Positions 28,601 through 37,388 are shown, counted from the first letter of the stretch. The stretch: DNA of 64,000 nucleotides from Inquilinus limosus DSM 16000 (GCF_000423185.1 NZ_AUHM01000029.1:52129-116128), one strand, 5' to 3'. Notes: generated by a model from the letters alone, not told the origin. Translations and numbers: made by a program.

Positions 28601-29832
28601 TCTCCGGCTCCGCTTCTCCGGCGGACGGTCGCATCCCCGACATCCCGCTGCGTGTCGCCGTCATATGTCCGATCGTCGTCCAGCACGACGCGATCTCCGC
28701 CGCCGCGGTGGATACATACCGCGCCTTGGCAAATGATCCGCGCTTCGATGTCGTTCTGTTGACGTGGTGCAATGATTTCCCGGAGATCAAGGCGCGTATC
28801 GTGCAGGGCGGGGTCGCGGACATGCTGCTCGACCCAGCATTCCTCCGCGCTGATATGCTCGTCTATCACTTCGGCATCTATGCCGAACTGATCGATGCCT
28901 TGCTGGTGGGCAACGGTCATGCGATCCAGGCCGTCTACTTTCACAACATTACCCCCGCCGCGATCGTCCCGGCGGCAGATCGGCCGGTTATCGAGCGATC
29001 CTTCCGGCAGATGTCGAATCTTGCACATGCCGACGAGGTGTGGCCGGTCAGCCCCGTCAATGCGCAGGAACTGATTGATCGGGACTTCGATCAATCGCGC
29101 CTTCACATCATCCCATTGTCGGTCGAAGGGCCGCGACTGCTGGATCTGGAAGGCAAGCCAGCGAAACCCATAGAGATTCTCTTTGTTGGACGCTTGGTGC
29201 CATCCAAAGGCGTGCTCGACCTGGTCAGGGGAATGGCACGCATCCGGCAGCGGCTTCGCGTGCCCGTGCGTATCCGGATCGTCGGGAACGAGCGTTTCTC
29301 CGACCGGGCCTATATCGCCGCCGTCCGGGCGGAGATCGCAGCGCTCGAAGGCGATCTGTCGGTCGAGCTGCTCGGGACCGTCGATGACCAGCGCCTGCAT
29401 GACCTCTATCTGTCGTCGCATGTCTTCGCCATCCCCTCGTATCACGAAGGCTTCTGCAAGACTGTCGTGGAGGCTCTCAGGGCCGGCTGCATTCCCGTTG
29501 GGTACGCGGCCCATAACTTGCCCAATGTCGTCGGTGGCTTGGGGCGATTGACGGCCGCGGGCGACATCGACGCACTCGGCGAAGCGATGCTCGATGTTGT
29601 GAACGGAACAGCAGCGGCCCTGGATGCGCCTGAGCAGCCGCACCTACATCTCGACCGTGGGCGCATGTCGCTCCGGGAATTCGACCGCGAAGCCAAGCGA
29701 CACGTCGATGCCTTCACTTTTCGTCGATTTGCGGAGACGACGTGCGAGCGGATTCTTGCTTTGTGCCAGGGGCGTCGGCGGCGGGCCCTAAAGCCGGCGG
29801 CATCGTCTCTCATCATCGAATCCGCGTCGTAA
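28597..29832 (+). CDS. GT4-type glycosyltransferase
   Basis: A 411-residue GT-B enzyme beginning four bases before the previous stop (ATGA). The N-terminal half is divergent. The C-terminal donor domain is clear: ILFVGRLVPSKGVLDLV, then SYHEGFCKTVVEALRAGCIPVGY, in which the E-x7-E pair is EGFCKTVVE. It is the last gene of the A+T-rich stretch. The 183 bp that follow before rfbA contain no gene I can support. It probably adds a sugar to the same glycan as its neighbours. Confidence 0.88.
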   Translation: MISGSASPADGRIPDIPLRVAVICPIVVQHDAISAAAVDTYRALANDPRFDVVLLTWCNDFPEIKARIVQGGVADMLLDPAFLRADMLVYHFGIYAELIDALLVGNGHAIQAVYFHNITPAAIVPAADRPVIERSFRQMSNLAHADEVWPVSPVNAQELIDRDFDQSRLHIIPLSVEGPRLLDLEGKPAKPIEILFVGRLVPSKGVLDLVRGMARIRQRLRVPVRIRIVGNERFSDRAYIAAVRAEIAALEGDLSVELLGTVDDQRLHDLYLSSHVFAIPSYHEGFCKTVVEALRAGCIPVGYAAHNLPNVVGGLGRLTAAGDIDALGEAMLDVVNGTAAALDAPEQPHLHLDRGRMSLREFDREAKRHVDAFTFRRFAETTCERILALCQGRRRRALKPAASSLIIESAS

Positions 29833-30015
29833 GCCATTGCGATCGTCACTAGCCGCGGTGGTGACGCCGGATGAGCACAAGCTCGGCTCTCCCAGGCCGC
29901 GTTGGCGAAGCCGAGGTCGGGCTGGAATGAACATCCATCATTCGGCAGTTGACCGATTCAGTCCGGACAGACATCCAGAAGTGGCCGTTCTCGTCTTCCA
30001 CCCTCGGGAGTCCCC

Positions 30016-30921
30016 ATGAAAGGCATCATCCTCGCCGGCGGCAGCGGCACCCGGCTGCACCCGCTGACGCTCGCCACCTCCAAGCAGCTGATGCCGGTCT
30101 ATGACAAGCCGATGGTCTACTACCCGCTCAGCGTGCTGATGCTGGCCGGGATCCGGGAGGTGCTGGTCATCTCCACCCCGCACGACATGCCGCAGTTCCA
30201 GCGGCTGCTCGGCGACGGCTCGCAATGGGGCATGACCATCGAGTATGCGGTGCAGCCCAGCCCGGACGGGCTGGCCCAGGCCTACATCATCGGCGCCGAT
30301 TTCGTCGCCGGCGGCCCCTCGGCGCTGATCCTCGGCGACAACATCTATCACGGCCATGGCCTGCCGGAACTTCTGGCCTCGGCCGCCGGCCGGCCCTCCG
30401 GCGCTTCGGTCTTCGCCTATCATGTCGACGATCCGGAACGCTATGGCGTGGTCAATTTCGGCGCCGACGGCCGGGCCGCGGCGATCGAGGAGAAGCCGCG
30501 CAACCCGACCTCCAACTGGGCGGTCACCGGCCTCTACTTCTACGACGCGGAGGTGGTCGACATCGCCGCGAACCTGAAGCCCTCGGCCCGCGGCGAGCTC
30601 GAGATCACCGACGTCAACCGCGCCTATCTCGAGCGCGGCCGGCTCCATGTCGAGAAGATGGGCCGCGGCTTCGCCTGGTTCGACATGGGCACGCATGACA
30701 GCCTGCTCGAGGCCGCGAGCTACGTGCAGACGCTGGAGCGGCGCCAGGGCCTGCGCGTCGCCTGCCCGGAGGAGATCGCCTATCTCCAGGGCTTCATCGA
30801 CCGGGAGCAACTCGTCGCCCAGGGCCGCAAGCTGGAGAAGAGCGGCTACGGCAAGTACCTGCTCAAGGTCGCCGAGATCGAGGAGCCCGGGGAGCTCGCG
30901 CGCGGCCGGTCCAAGGCCTGA
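30016..30921 (+). CDS. rfbA: glucose-1-phosphate thymidylyltransferase
   Basis: This 301-residue nucleotidyltransferase makes dTDP-glucose, the entry to dTDP-rhamnose and other deoxysugars. The start [18 protein letters not shown] is the family fingerprint. [28 protein letters not shown] and [20 protein letters not shown] all match RmlA. High GC returns here, unlike the preceding glycosyltransferases. The partners rfbB, rfbC and rfbD are not in the window, so they must lie elsewhere if the rhamnose pathway is complete. Confidence 0.96.
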   Translation: MKGIILAGGSGTRLHPLTLATSKQLMPVYDKPMVYYPLSVLMLAGIREVLVISTPHDMPQFQRLLGDGSQWGMTIEYAVQPSPDGLAQAYIIGADFVAGGPSALILGDNIYHGHGLPELLASAAGRPSGASVFAYHVDDPERYGVVNFGADGRAAAIEEKPRNPTSNWAVTGLYFYDAEVVDIAANLKPSARGELEITDVNRAYLERGRLHVEKMGRGFAWFDMGTHDSLLEAASYVQTLERRQGLRVACPEEIAYLQGFIDREQLVAQGRKLEKSGYGKYLLKVAEIEEPGELARGRSKA

Positions 30922-30933
30922 CGCCGCGCGCCC

Positions 30934-31437
30934 TCACGCCCCCATCAGCGCCGCCGTGACCAGGGCGGCGAGGTAGAGGCCGATCCCGAACACCGCATGG
31001 GTCATCAGGCTGCGCAGCCTCGCGGCGGTCGGGTTCGGCGTCTTCGAGGCCGCGATGCCGATGCCCAGTCCCGGCTGCATCAGCAGGAACGGCGCGGCCA
31101 CCGTGACGAGGCCGAAGGCCAGCGCCGGCGGCAGGGTCGGGTCGCGCGCCCAGCCCAGGCCGGAGATCGCCAGCAGCAGCGCCGCGAACACGATCCCGGT
31201 GCCGTAATGGACGATCCAGCCGAGGGCGCGCTCGCCCGCGACCGGCGCCGCCTTGCCGATGCCGTCATGCACGAAGCGGCCGCGCGGGAAATGCCCGACC
31301 CAGCGGCCGACCATGGCCCAGTCGAGCCCCCGCACGCCCGTCAGCCGCGCCAGCAGCGCCGTCCACAGATCGGCAACGACCGTGGCGCCGGCCCCGATCG
31401 CGACCGCGCGCAGCCCGAATTCCAGCCCTTCATCCAT
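30934..31437 (-). CDS. DUF2938 family membrane protein
   Basis: 167 residues with four hydrophobic segments and the DUF2938 pattern (ATVVADLWTALLARLTG, GWIVHYGTGIVFAALLL, MQPGLGIGIAASKTPNP). The function of the family is not known. ATG 31437 was chosen over 31464 because GGAAGGGAC precedes it and the family starts there. It is divergent from an ArsR-rhodanese regulator with a shared operator, so that regulator probably controls it. It converges on rfbA with a 12-bp gap. Confidence 0.85.
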   Translation of the reverse strand: MDEGLEFGLRAVAIGAGATVVADLWTALLARLTGVRGLDWAMVGRWVGHFPRGRFVHDGIGKAAPVAGERALGWIVHYGTGIVFAALLLAISGLGWARDPTLPPALAFGLVTVAAPFLLMQPGLGIGIAASKTPNPTAARLRSLMTHAVFGIGLYLAALVTAALMGA

Positions 31438-31464
31438 CCGTCGTCCCTTCCGCATCGGAATCAT

Positions 31465-31501
31465 TCAATGAATTGCTTGATTGATGAAGCGATGCTAGCC
31501 T
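31465..31501. promoter_or_regulatory. ArsR-type operator and promoter
   Basis: TCAAT (31465-31469) and ATTGA (31480-31484) form an inverted repeat with a 10-nt spacer. It overlaps a plus-strand promoter TTGCTT (31473-31478)-N17-TAGCCT (31496-31501). The AT-rich palindrome between divergent genes is what ArsR-family sensors bind. Derepression would switch on both genes. Confidence 0.6.
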
Positions 31502-31508
31502 CCTGTCA

Positions 31509-32168
31509 ATGACCGACGCCCAGACCTTGATCTTCACCGAGCTGGCGGAGCTCGCCCGCACCCTCGGCCACGCCCACCGGCTGATGCTCCTGGAGCAGAT
31601 CGGCCAGGGCGAGCGGCCGGTGGAGCGCCTGGCCGAGCTCTCCGGCCTTTCCGTCGCCAACGCCTCACAGCATCTGCAGCATCTGCGGCGCGCCGGGCTG
31701 GTCGAAACGCGGCGGGACGGCAAGCGGGTGCTGTACCGGCTGGGCGGCGGCCCAATCGTGCCGCTGCTCGCCGCCCTACGCCAGCAGGCCGAGCATCGGC
31801 GGGCGGAGATCCGCGACGTGCTCGCCGACAGTCTCGGCCGGCCGGAACGGCTGGAGGGCATCTCTCGCGAGGAGCTGCTGGAGCGGCTGCGCGAGGGCGG
31901 GGTGACGCTGCTCGACGTCAGGCCGGGGGAGGAGTTCGCGCTGGGCCACCTGCCCGGCGCCGTGAACATCCCGGTCGAGACGCTGGAGCGCCGCCTGGCC
32001 GAGCTGCCGACGGGACGGGAGATCGTCGCCTATTGTCGCGGCCCCTACTGCGTCCTCTCGGTCGAGGCGGTCGCCGCCCTGCGCGCCCGCGGCCTGAAGG
32101 CGCGGCGGCTGCGCGACGGTTTCCTCGACTGGAAGGCGGCGGGGCTGGAGGTGGAGACGGCGGGATAA
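31509..32168 (+). CDS. ArsR-family regulator fused to a rhodanese domain
   Basis: 219 residues. Residues 10-90 are a winged helix-turn-helix of the ArsR family (LAELSGLSVANASQHLQHLRRAGLVE) with no CxC-type metal site. Residues 118-215 are a rhodanese domain (LLDVRPGEEFALGHLPGAVNIP) with an intact active-site loop YCRGPYC, Cys near 176. This architecture is known among redox or sulfur-responsive regulators. The persulfide-accepting Cys may sense sulfane sulfur, but that is inference. The start codon is 7 nt from the -10, so the mRNA is probably leaderless. Confidence 0.9.
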   Translation: MTDAQTLIFTELAELARTLGHAHRLMLLEQIGQGERPVERLAELSGLSVANASQHLQHLRRAGLVETRRDGKRVLYRLGGGPIVPLLAALRQQAEHRRAEIRDVLADSLGRPERLEGISREELLERLREGGVTLLDVRPGEEFALGHLPGAVNIPVETLERRLAELPTGREIVAYCRGPYCVLSVEAVAALRARGLKARRLRDGFLDWKAAGLEVETAG

Positions 32169-32179
32169 AGGCCGGCGGC

Positions 32180-32791
32180 TCAGCCGGATTCGTCGATACG
32201 CGTCTCCGAGCGGTGCACCGACAGCCGCTCCGACAGCCGGGCGGTCACCTCGCGCATCAGGCCGGGCGTCCCGCGGTCGAGCCCGTAGACGAAGCCCGGG
32301 AAATCGAGCGGCTTCTGCAGCGCCCAGATCGCCTCGTGCTGGTCCGGCGGCAGGATCCGGGCCGGGTCGCCGACCGCGACCCAGCCGATCGGCACGGTTG
32401 CGCCCGCCTCCAGCCGGCTGCGCAGATGGACGGTGCCGTTGACCCGGATCTCCGCGCCGTCGCCCACAACCGCGCCATGGAACACGGCGGCCCCGGTGGC
32501 GATGAAGACCTCGTCGCCGATCTCGGCGCCGACGACATGGCTGTTCGGCCCGACCAGGCAATGGTCGCCGATCGTGCAGGGATGCCGCGCCGTGGCGCGG
32601 ATGACCGCGTTCTCCATCACGATGCCCTTGCGGCCGATCCGGATCGACCCGCCGGCCTCTGCCACCAGCCGGGCGCCGTGCAGGATCCGCGCGCCCGGCC
32701 CGATGGTCACGTCGCCGCAGGCCGTGGCGTCCGGTGCGACCCAGGCCTCGGGGTCGATCGTCGGCTTGTGCTCCCCGTAGCGGATGATCAT
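32180..32791 (-). CDS. hexapeptide-repeat protein, gamma-carbonic-anhydrase-like
   Basis: 203 residues with left-handed beta-helix repeats from about 15 to 145 (for example GDVTIGPGARILHGARL, IGDHCLVGPNSHVVG). Histidines at ARH, GDH and FHG occupy places like the metal ligands of gamma-carbonic anhydrases, as in PaaY/CaiE proteins. The C-terminal 55 residues form a helix-rich tail. Enzymatic activity cannot be judged. It is on the minus strand, convergent with the ArsR-rhodanese gene and downstream of the SnoaL-like gene (54-bp gap), perhaps in one unit with it. Confidence 0.82.
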   Translation of the reverse strand: MIIRYGEHKPTIDPEAWVAPDATACGDVTIGPGARILHGARLVAEAGGSIRIGRKGIVMENAVIRATARHPCTIGDHCLVGPNSHVVGAEIGDEVFIATGAAVFHGAVVGDGAEIRVNGTVHLRSRLEAGATVPIGWVAVGDPARILPPDQHEAIWALQKPLDFPGFVYGLDRGTPGLMREVTARLSERLSVHRSETRIDESG

Positions 32792-32845
32792 CCCCGTGCC
32801 TCCTCGTTGCTGCCGGCCCCGGCCAGTATGCCGTCGAGGCCGCGC

Positions 32846-33301
32846 TCAGGCCTCCTTGCCCTTGTGGTAGGCGTCGGCCTTGATGATCTCCACGCCACGC
32901 CAGCCCCAGTAGACGCGGTGCTGGCGGATCAGCCCGTCCTCGATCTCCATCACCTCGAAGAAATCCATCTGCTCGCCGTCGGGCGTGGCCCGCGGATATT
33001 CCCACACCAGCGTCCGGCCGTCGGTGAAGTAACCGCGGCGGTGGAAGCTGCGCCGGTCGGGCTTCCGCGGCGCGGCCTTGTCCAGCAGCGCCTTGATCCG
33101 GTCGCGCCCGCGCAGCACCCCGTCCGGGCGGCCCAGCAGATGGGCGACCAGCGGGCTCTCCAGCACGGCGTCGGGGGCGTAGAGGGCGATCATCGCCTCG
33201 AGGTCGTCCTCGGACCAGGCGCGGTCCCACTCGCGGTAGACATGCTCCAGCATCTGCCCGAGCTCGTCCGGGAGGGATGTGCGGCTCAGATTCTCGCTCA
33301 C
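32846..33301 (-). CDS. SnoaL/NTF2-like protein
   Basis: 151 residues of the nuclear-transport-factor-2-like fold (SnoaL group): WDRAWSEDDLEAMIALYAPDAVLESPLV near the start, then DFFEVMEIEDGLIRQHRVYWG. Such proteins are small enzymes or ligand-binding domains. GTG 33301 was chosen because GAGGAG precedes it at good spacing, and the longer frame is G/C noise. The function is unknown. The 238 bp upstream (33302-33539) contain an A+T-rich patch around 33435-33530 with no clear gene. Confidence 0.8.
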   Translation of the reverse strand: MSENLSRTSLPDELGQMLEHVYREWDRAWSEDDLEAMIALYAPDAVLESPLVAHLLGRPDGVLRGRDRIKALLDKAAPRKPDRRSFHRRGYFTDGRTLVWEYPRATPDGEQMDFFEVMEIEDGLIRQHRVYWGWRGVEIIKADAYHKGKEA

Positions 33302-33539
33302 CGTTGTCTCCTCGGTTCCGGGCCCCTTCCACCCGGGACAACGGCGGCCGCGAAAACGGCGTTCCGCGCGGCAGCGCACCCAAGTGCCGATGCGGCCGGT
33401 GCCAGCCGAGATGGGGCTGAGGGCGAATTCAGGTTCATGAATTTCGACAAATTATTCGTGAGGCTTTCGGCCAGTATTTTTGTCGTAAAGTTGATGTTGA
33501 CAATTCCCGGAAATTTTCCGCTCTTGTCGTGTCGCCTCG

Positions 33540-34490
33540 ATGAAATTGGAGATGGCGACGGCCATGACGTATTTCCGCTATATCGGCTCCGGCCCCTATT
33601 GCTACGCGAATTCCTTCGCGATGATGTTCGGCGACCGCACGCCCTCGACCGCGGTGATCGAATTCGCCACCGGCAGCCCCTTCGGCATGCAGCTGGTCGG
33701 CGGCACCCTGCCGTTCTTCGACCCCTATGGCTGGACGCCGGAAGCCGGGTTCGACGGTGTCCTGGACGCTCTGGGCTGGACCTCCTCGCTGCACCGCGGC
33801 GGCACGGCGGGGCAGGCGCTGGCCGCCCTCGCGGCGGCGCTGGCGGACGGACCCGTCTGGGTCGGCCCGGTGGAGATGGGACATCTGCGCCACCAGCCGG
33901 AGATGACCGGGCCGATCGGCGCCGACCATTACGTCGTCGTGCTCGGCCTGGAGGAGAGGCGGGTGCTGATGCACGACCCGCAGGGCCATCCCTATGCCAC
34001 GCTGCCGGTCGACGACTTTCTCGCCGCTTGGCGGGCCGAGACGGTCGACTACGCCACACCCTTCACCTTCCGCACCGGGTTCCGGCAGCTGCGGGCGGTG
34101 GCGGAGGAGGAGGCGGTCCGGGCCTCGCTCCCCGCCGCGATCCGCTGGCTTTCGATGGCGGAGGGCCGCCATCTGCCCGCCGGCACCCTCGGCAACGGCG
34201 CGGCGGCGGAGCGCCTGGCCGAGCTGATCGAGGCCGGCGGCGATCCCGGGCTGCGCGAACACCTGATCCAGTTCGCCGTCCGGGTGGGCGCCCGCCGCGC
34301 GGCCGACGCCGCGACCTGCCTGGCTCGGATCGGGCGAGGGGAGGCGGCGCGGATCATGGACCGCCAGGCCCGTCTGATCGGCGCGCTGCAGCACCCGCTG
34401 GTGGTCGGCGACGCCGCCGCGGTCGCCGGCCTGCTGCGTCGCCTGGGGCCGAGCTACGCCGAGCTGTCGGCCGCGCTGGAGGCGGGTTGA
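33540..34490 (+). CDS. putative C39/BtrH-like cysteine protein of unknown role
   Basis: 316 residues. Residues 10-180 resemble papain-like C39 peptidases and the N-terminal acyltransferase domain of BtrH. The Cys in SGPYCYANSFAMMF (C21) pairs with GADHYVVVLG (H130) and MHDPQG (D146), a plausible Cys-His-Asp triad. FATGSPFGMQLVGG and DPYGWTPEAGFDGVLDALGW are also BtrH-like. The C-terminal half is helical and Ala/Arg-rich. No signal peptide or membrane segment. It lies 4 bp before an MDR reductase gene and is probably co-transcribed with it. Starts at 33540, 33552 or 33564 are possible. Substrate unknown. Confidence 0.6.
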   Translation: MKLEMATAMTYFRYIGSGPYCYANSFAMMFGDRTPSTAVIEFATGSPFGMQLVGGTLPFFDPYGWTPEAGFDGVLDALGWTSSLHRGGTAGQALAALAAALADGPVWVGPVEMGHLRHQPEMTGPIGADHYVVVLGLEERRVLMHDPQGHPYATLPVDDFLAAWRAETVDYATPFTFRTGFRQLRAVAEEEAVRASLPAAIRWLSMAEGRHLPAGTLGNGAAAERLAELIEAGGDPGLREHLIQFAVRVGARRAADAATCLARIGRGEAARIMDRQARLIGALQHPLVVGDAAAVAGLLRRLGPSYAELSAALEAG

Positions 34491-34494
34491 CGCC

Positions 34495-35463
34495 GTGGCC
34501 ACGCCGGTGTCCGGTCGGCGCATGCTCCGACTCGTCGCCCGTCGCTTCGGCCCGCCCGCCGAGGTCCTGTCCGTCGAAACCGCGCCGCGCCCGCAGCCGG
34601 GGCCGGCCGGCGCGGTGGTGCGGATGCTGGCCAGCGCCATCAACCCTTCCGACCTGTTGACGATCCGCGGCGCCTATCCCCAGCGCACGCCGCTGCCTTT
34701 CGTCCCCGGCTTCGAAGGCGTCGGCGTGGTCGAGGCGCTGGGGCCCGCGACGACGGGCCTCGGCGTCGGGCAGCGGGTGCTGCCGCTCGGCTCGGCCGGC
34801 GGGTGGCAGGGGCTCAAGGCGCTGCCGGCCGAATGGTGCGTGCCGGTGCCGGAGGACCTGACCGACGATCAGGCCGCCACCGCCTATGTCAACCCGCTGA
34901 CCGCGCGGCTGATGCTGCGCGCCCTGGCGCCGACGCCCGGGGCGCTGATCGGGATCAACGCCGCCGGCTCCGCCATCGGCCGCATGCTGCTCAGGATGCT
35001 GCGCGCGGCCGGTGCCCGGCCGGTGGCGATCCTCCGCTCCGCCGCCTCCGTGGCCGCGCTGGAGGAAGAACCTGCCGCAGAGGTGGTGGTCGAGGGCTTT
35101 CCGCTGCCGCGTCTCGACGGCGGCTTCGACGCGGTCGGCGGCGCGGCCGGCGCCGCTTTGGCCGCGGCGATCCGGCCGGGCGGGACCATGATTCATTACG
35201 GCCTGCTCTCCGGCGTGCCGCTGCCGCCGGAGCTGGGCCGGCGGGACGGAGTGGCGGTGCGGCCCTTCTGGCTGCGCAGCTGGGTCCATGCGGCCCCTCG
35301 CGCGGCGCTGCGCGAGACCATGGCCGAGGTGTTCGGCGACATCCGCTCCGGCCTCGCCACCACCGCCGTGGCGGCCCACTACCCGATCATCGACTTCGCC
35401 GCCGCGCTGGCGCATGACGCCCTTCCAGGCCGCGGCGGCAAGGTGCTGCTGGTGCCGGGTTAG
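34495..35463 (+). CDS. MDR-superfamily reductase (quinone or enoyl reductase-like)
   Basis: 322 residues of the medium-chain dehydrogenase/reductase superfamily without the catalytic zinc Cys. The N-terminal GroES-like domain has SAINPSDLLTIRGAYPQ and PFVPGFEGVGVVEALG. The nucleotide-binding region runs GINAAGSAIGRMLLRMLRAAGA. The pattern is closest to the MECR/enoyl reductase and quinone oxidoreductase groups. GTG start 34495, 4 bp after the C39-like gene, so the two form a unit. It ends overlapping the convergent EamA gene by 4 bp. Confidence 0.87.
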   Translation: MATPVSGRRMLRLVARRFGPPAEVLSVETAPRPQPGPAGAVVRMLASAINPSDLLTIRGAYPQRTPLPFVPGFEGVGVVEALGPATTGLGVGQRVLPLGSAGGWQGLKALPAEWCVPVPEDLTDDQAATAYVNPLTARLMLRALAPTPGALIGINAAGSAIGRMLLRMLRAAGARPVAILRSAASVAALEEEPAAEVVVEGFPLPRLDGGFDAVGGAAGAALAAAIRPGGTMIHYGLLSGVPLPPELGRRDGVAVRPFWLRSWVHAAPRAALRETMAEVFGDIRSGLATTAVAAHYPIIDFAAALAHDALPGRGGKVLLVPG

Positions 35464-36347
35464 GCCGCCGCCCGGCCCAGGAAGGCGAAGAGACCGGACG
35501 CCAGCACGAGGCCGATGCCGGCGAGCGCGACGCCGTCGGGGATCTCCGCGAAGAACACCGCGCCGATCACCACCGCCCAGACGATCTGGCTGTACTGCGC
35601 AGGCCCGACGCGGTGCGCCGGGGCGAAGCGGGTCGCCTGGATCAGCCCGATCTGGGCGGCCGCCGCCAGCAGGCCGGCCAGAGCCAGGAACCCGAACTCG
35701 ATCGGCTCCGGCCAGCGGAAATCCAGCAGCATCAAGGGACCGGTCACGAGCTTACCGGTCAGGATCGGATAGGCGAGGAGCGTCACCCGGCTCTCGACCG
35801 GCGCGATCACCCGCAGCACCAGCACGGTCGCCGCCATCGCCAGCGCCGTTCCCAGGGCGGCCAGATGGGCCGGATGCAGCTCCTGGAAGCCGGGGCGGAC
35901 GACCAGGAGGACACCGCCGAAGCCGAGGGCGATGGCGGCCAGGCGCTGCCAAGCCACCCTTTCCTTCAGGATGAGGGCGGAGAGGATCGTCACGAAGGAC
36001 GGCGCCAGGAAAATGATGGCATAGGCCTCGGCGAAGGGGAGGTTGGTGAACGCGACCATGCCCAGCAGTCCGGCGCAGATGCCGCTGGCCACGCGCACGG
36101 CAACCAGCCCCGGGCGCTTCGGCCGGAAGGCTTCGCGCCAGGGCTCGCCCGGCCTGCGGATGAACGGCAGCATGGCCAGGGCGAAGACGCCGACGAAGAA
36201 GCCGATCTCGAACACCGAGAGGCGGCCCGACAGCGCCTTCACATTGGCGTCGCCGAAGGTGAACAGGGCATAGGCGAGGAAGCCCAGCGCCACGCCCTTG
36301 GCCATTCCCGCGGCCGTCCTGGCGCGCCCGGTCGCCTGCTCCGCCAT
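35460..36347 (-). CDS. EamA/DMT family transporter
   Basis: 295 residues with about ten hydrophobic segments arranged as two EamA repeats (AYALFTFGDANVKALSG in the first, LAGLLAAAAQIGLIQATRFAP in the second). The family exports small metabolites or takes up nucleotide sugars and amino acids; the substrate is unknown. It starts 11 bp after the cupin gene on the same strand, which suggests a two-gene operon. It overlaps the MDR gene stop by 4 bp. Confidence 0.9.
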   Translation of the reverse strand: MAEQATGRARTAAGMAKGVALGFLAYALFTFGDANVKALSGRLSVFEIGFFVGVFALAMLPFIRRPGEPWREAFRPKRPGLVAVRVASGICAGLLGMVAFTNLPFAEAYAIIFLAPSFVTILSALILKERVAWQRLAAIALGFGGVLLVVRPGFQELHPAHLAALGTALAMAATVLVLRVIAPVESRVTLLAYPILTGKLVTGPLMLLDFRWPEPIEFGFLALAGLLAAAAQIGLIQATRFAPAHRVGPAQYSQIVWAVVIGAVFFAEIPDGVALAGIGLVLASGLFAFLGRAAA

Positions 36348-36358
36348 CGGGCCGTCGA

Positions 36359-36787
36359 TCAGGCGCCGGGCGCGACCGGCACCAGCCCGTAGCGCAACAT
36401 GACCTGCTTCATCCGCGCCGGGTCAGGCGCGCCGGCGGCGACCAGGGCGGCGACCTCGCGGAAATAGGCGGGGCCTAGCACGCCGGGCGTCAGCACCGAC
36501 AGGCAGGTCGCCGGCGCCTGTGTGTCGTTGCGGAAGCCGTGCACGACGCCGCGCCGGATGAAGACGGAGTCCCCTGGCCCGACCGGCACATCGCGGCCGT
36601 CGACCTGGAAGGTCAGGGTGCCGGCGAGGCCATAGGCGACCTCGTCCCAGCTCTCGTGATAGTGCGGCACCGGCATCCGGGCGTTCGGCTGAACCGTCAT
36701 CCGGAACATGTCGAGGCTGCCGGCCGTGCTCTCCTTGTCGTGCAGGAACTCCAGCAGCAGCCCGCCGATCCTGATCGTCTCCGCCAT
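36359..36787 (-). CDS. cupin-domain protein
   Basis: 142 residues with a single cupin barrel. The first metal-ligand motif is PHYHESWDEVAYGLAG and the second includes GDSVFIRRGVVHGFRND, so the usual two His, Glu and His ligands are present. The C-terminal 40 residues are helical. ATG 36787 has GGGAGGACAGC before it. It may be a dioxygenase, isomerase or sensor; no substrate can be assigned. It is probably co-transcribed with EamA. The 255 bp upstream contain no gene. Confidence 0.85.
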   Translation of the reverse strand: MAETIRIGGLLLEFLHDKESTAGSLDMFRMTVQPNARMPVPHYHESWDEVAYGLAGTLTFQVDGRDVPVGPGDSVFIRRGVVHGFRNDTQAPATCLSVLTPGVLGPAYFREVAALVAAGAPDPARMKQVMLRYGLVPVAPGA

Positions 36788-36984
36788 GCTGTCCTCCCGT
36801 GGGCCGTCTCCGCGCCCGTCGGCCTTCCGGACAGGGTGAGCGATCCCACCGGCGTCGGCAATGGGCGCGCCGAGCCGGGTCCTCTGTGTGCCGGCCTGAC
36901 GGCGCAACCGTAGACGGGCTCTCGATCCGAAACCCGCCAGCCGCAGGTGGAGATGGCGTGAGAGCAAGGTCATCTCGCCGGGCG

Positions 36985-37021
36985 GCCTAAAATTTAGGCA
37001 GAGACTGCCCGCTTTGCGGGC
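36985..37021 (-). terminator. paired hairpins after the small minus-strand gene
   Basis: GCCCGC/GCGGGC (37007-37021, loop TTT) and GCCTAAA/TTTAGGC (36985-36999, single central A) follow the stop of the small gene at 37043 in the minus direction. The second hairpin contains the T-rich stretch ATTTTAG. They probably end that transcript. Confidence 0.55.
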
Positions 37022-37042
37022 GGCCGCCGACCTCGACGCCGT

Positions 37043-37312
37043 TCAGTCCTGGCTCAAGGCGATGCGGAGGAGACGCTCCTTCATGCATTCCAGAGCGCCG
37101 ATCACGGCGTATCCGGAGACCGGGCCCGCGTAGGAATAGCCAACGACCCGATCCTTGTGCAGATAGGCGCCGGCCAGCCCGACGATCTCGCCGGCCTTTG
37201 CCGCCTCGAGCAGCCGCTCCAGCTCCTCCACGACCGTTGGATTCGCCGCGGGCGTCTCCTCCACAGCCGGGGGGACATAGGCGCCGCGCAGACCGACCAC
37301 GTTGTCCGACAT
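37043..37312 (-). CDS. conserved small hypothetical protein
   Basis: 89 residues that I cannot name. The body reads VVEELERLLEAAKAGEIVGLAGAYLHKD, then GYSYAGPVSGYAVIGALECMKERLLRI. Short proteins with a GEI-x-GLA block and a helical tail occur in alphaproteobacteria and their phages. Acidic N-terminus, no signal peptide. ATG 37312 has GGGAAGG before it. It stands between two hairpin terminators, so it is probably a single-gene unit. Confidence 0.75.
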   Translation of the reverse strand: MSDNVVGLRGAYVPPAVEETPAANPTVVEELERLLEAAKAGEIVGLAGAYLHKDRVVGYSYAGPVSGYAVIGALECMKERLLRIALSQD

Positions 37313-37388
37313 TGACCTTCCCTCGTCGCCAACACGGCCGAGACGATGCAAAGGCCATGCCAGAGGCCGGCTCCGATGAAGTTGGAAA

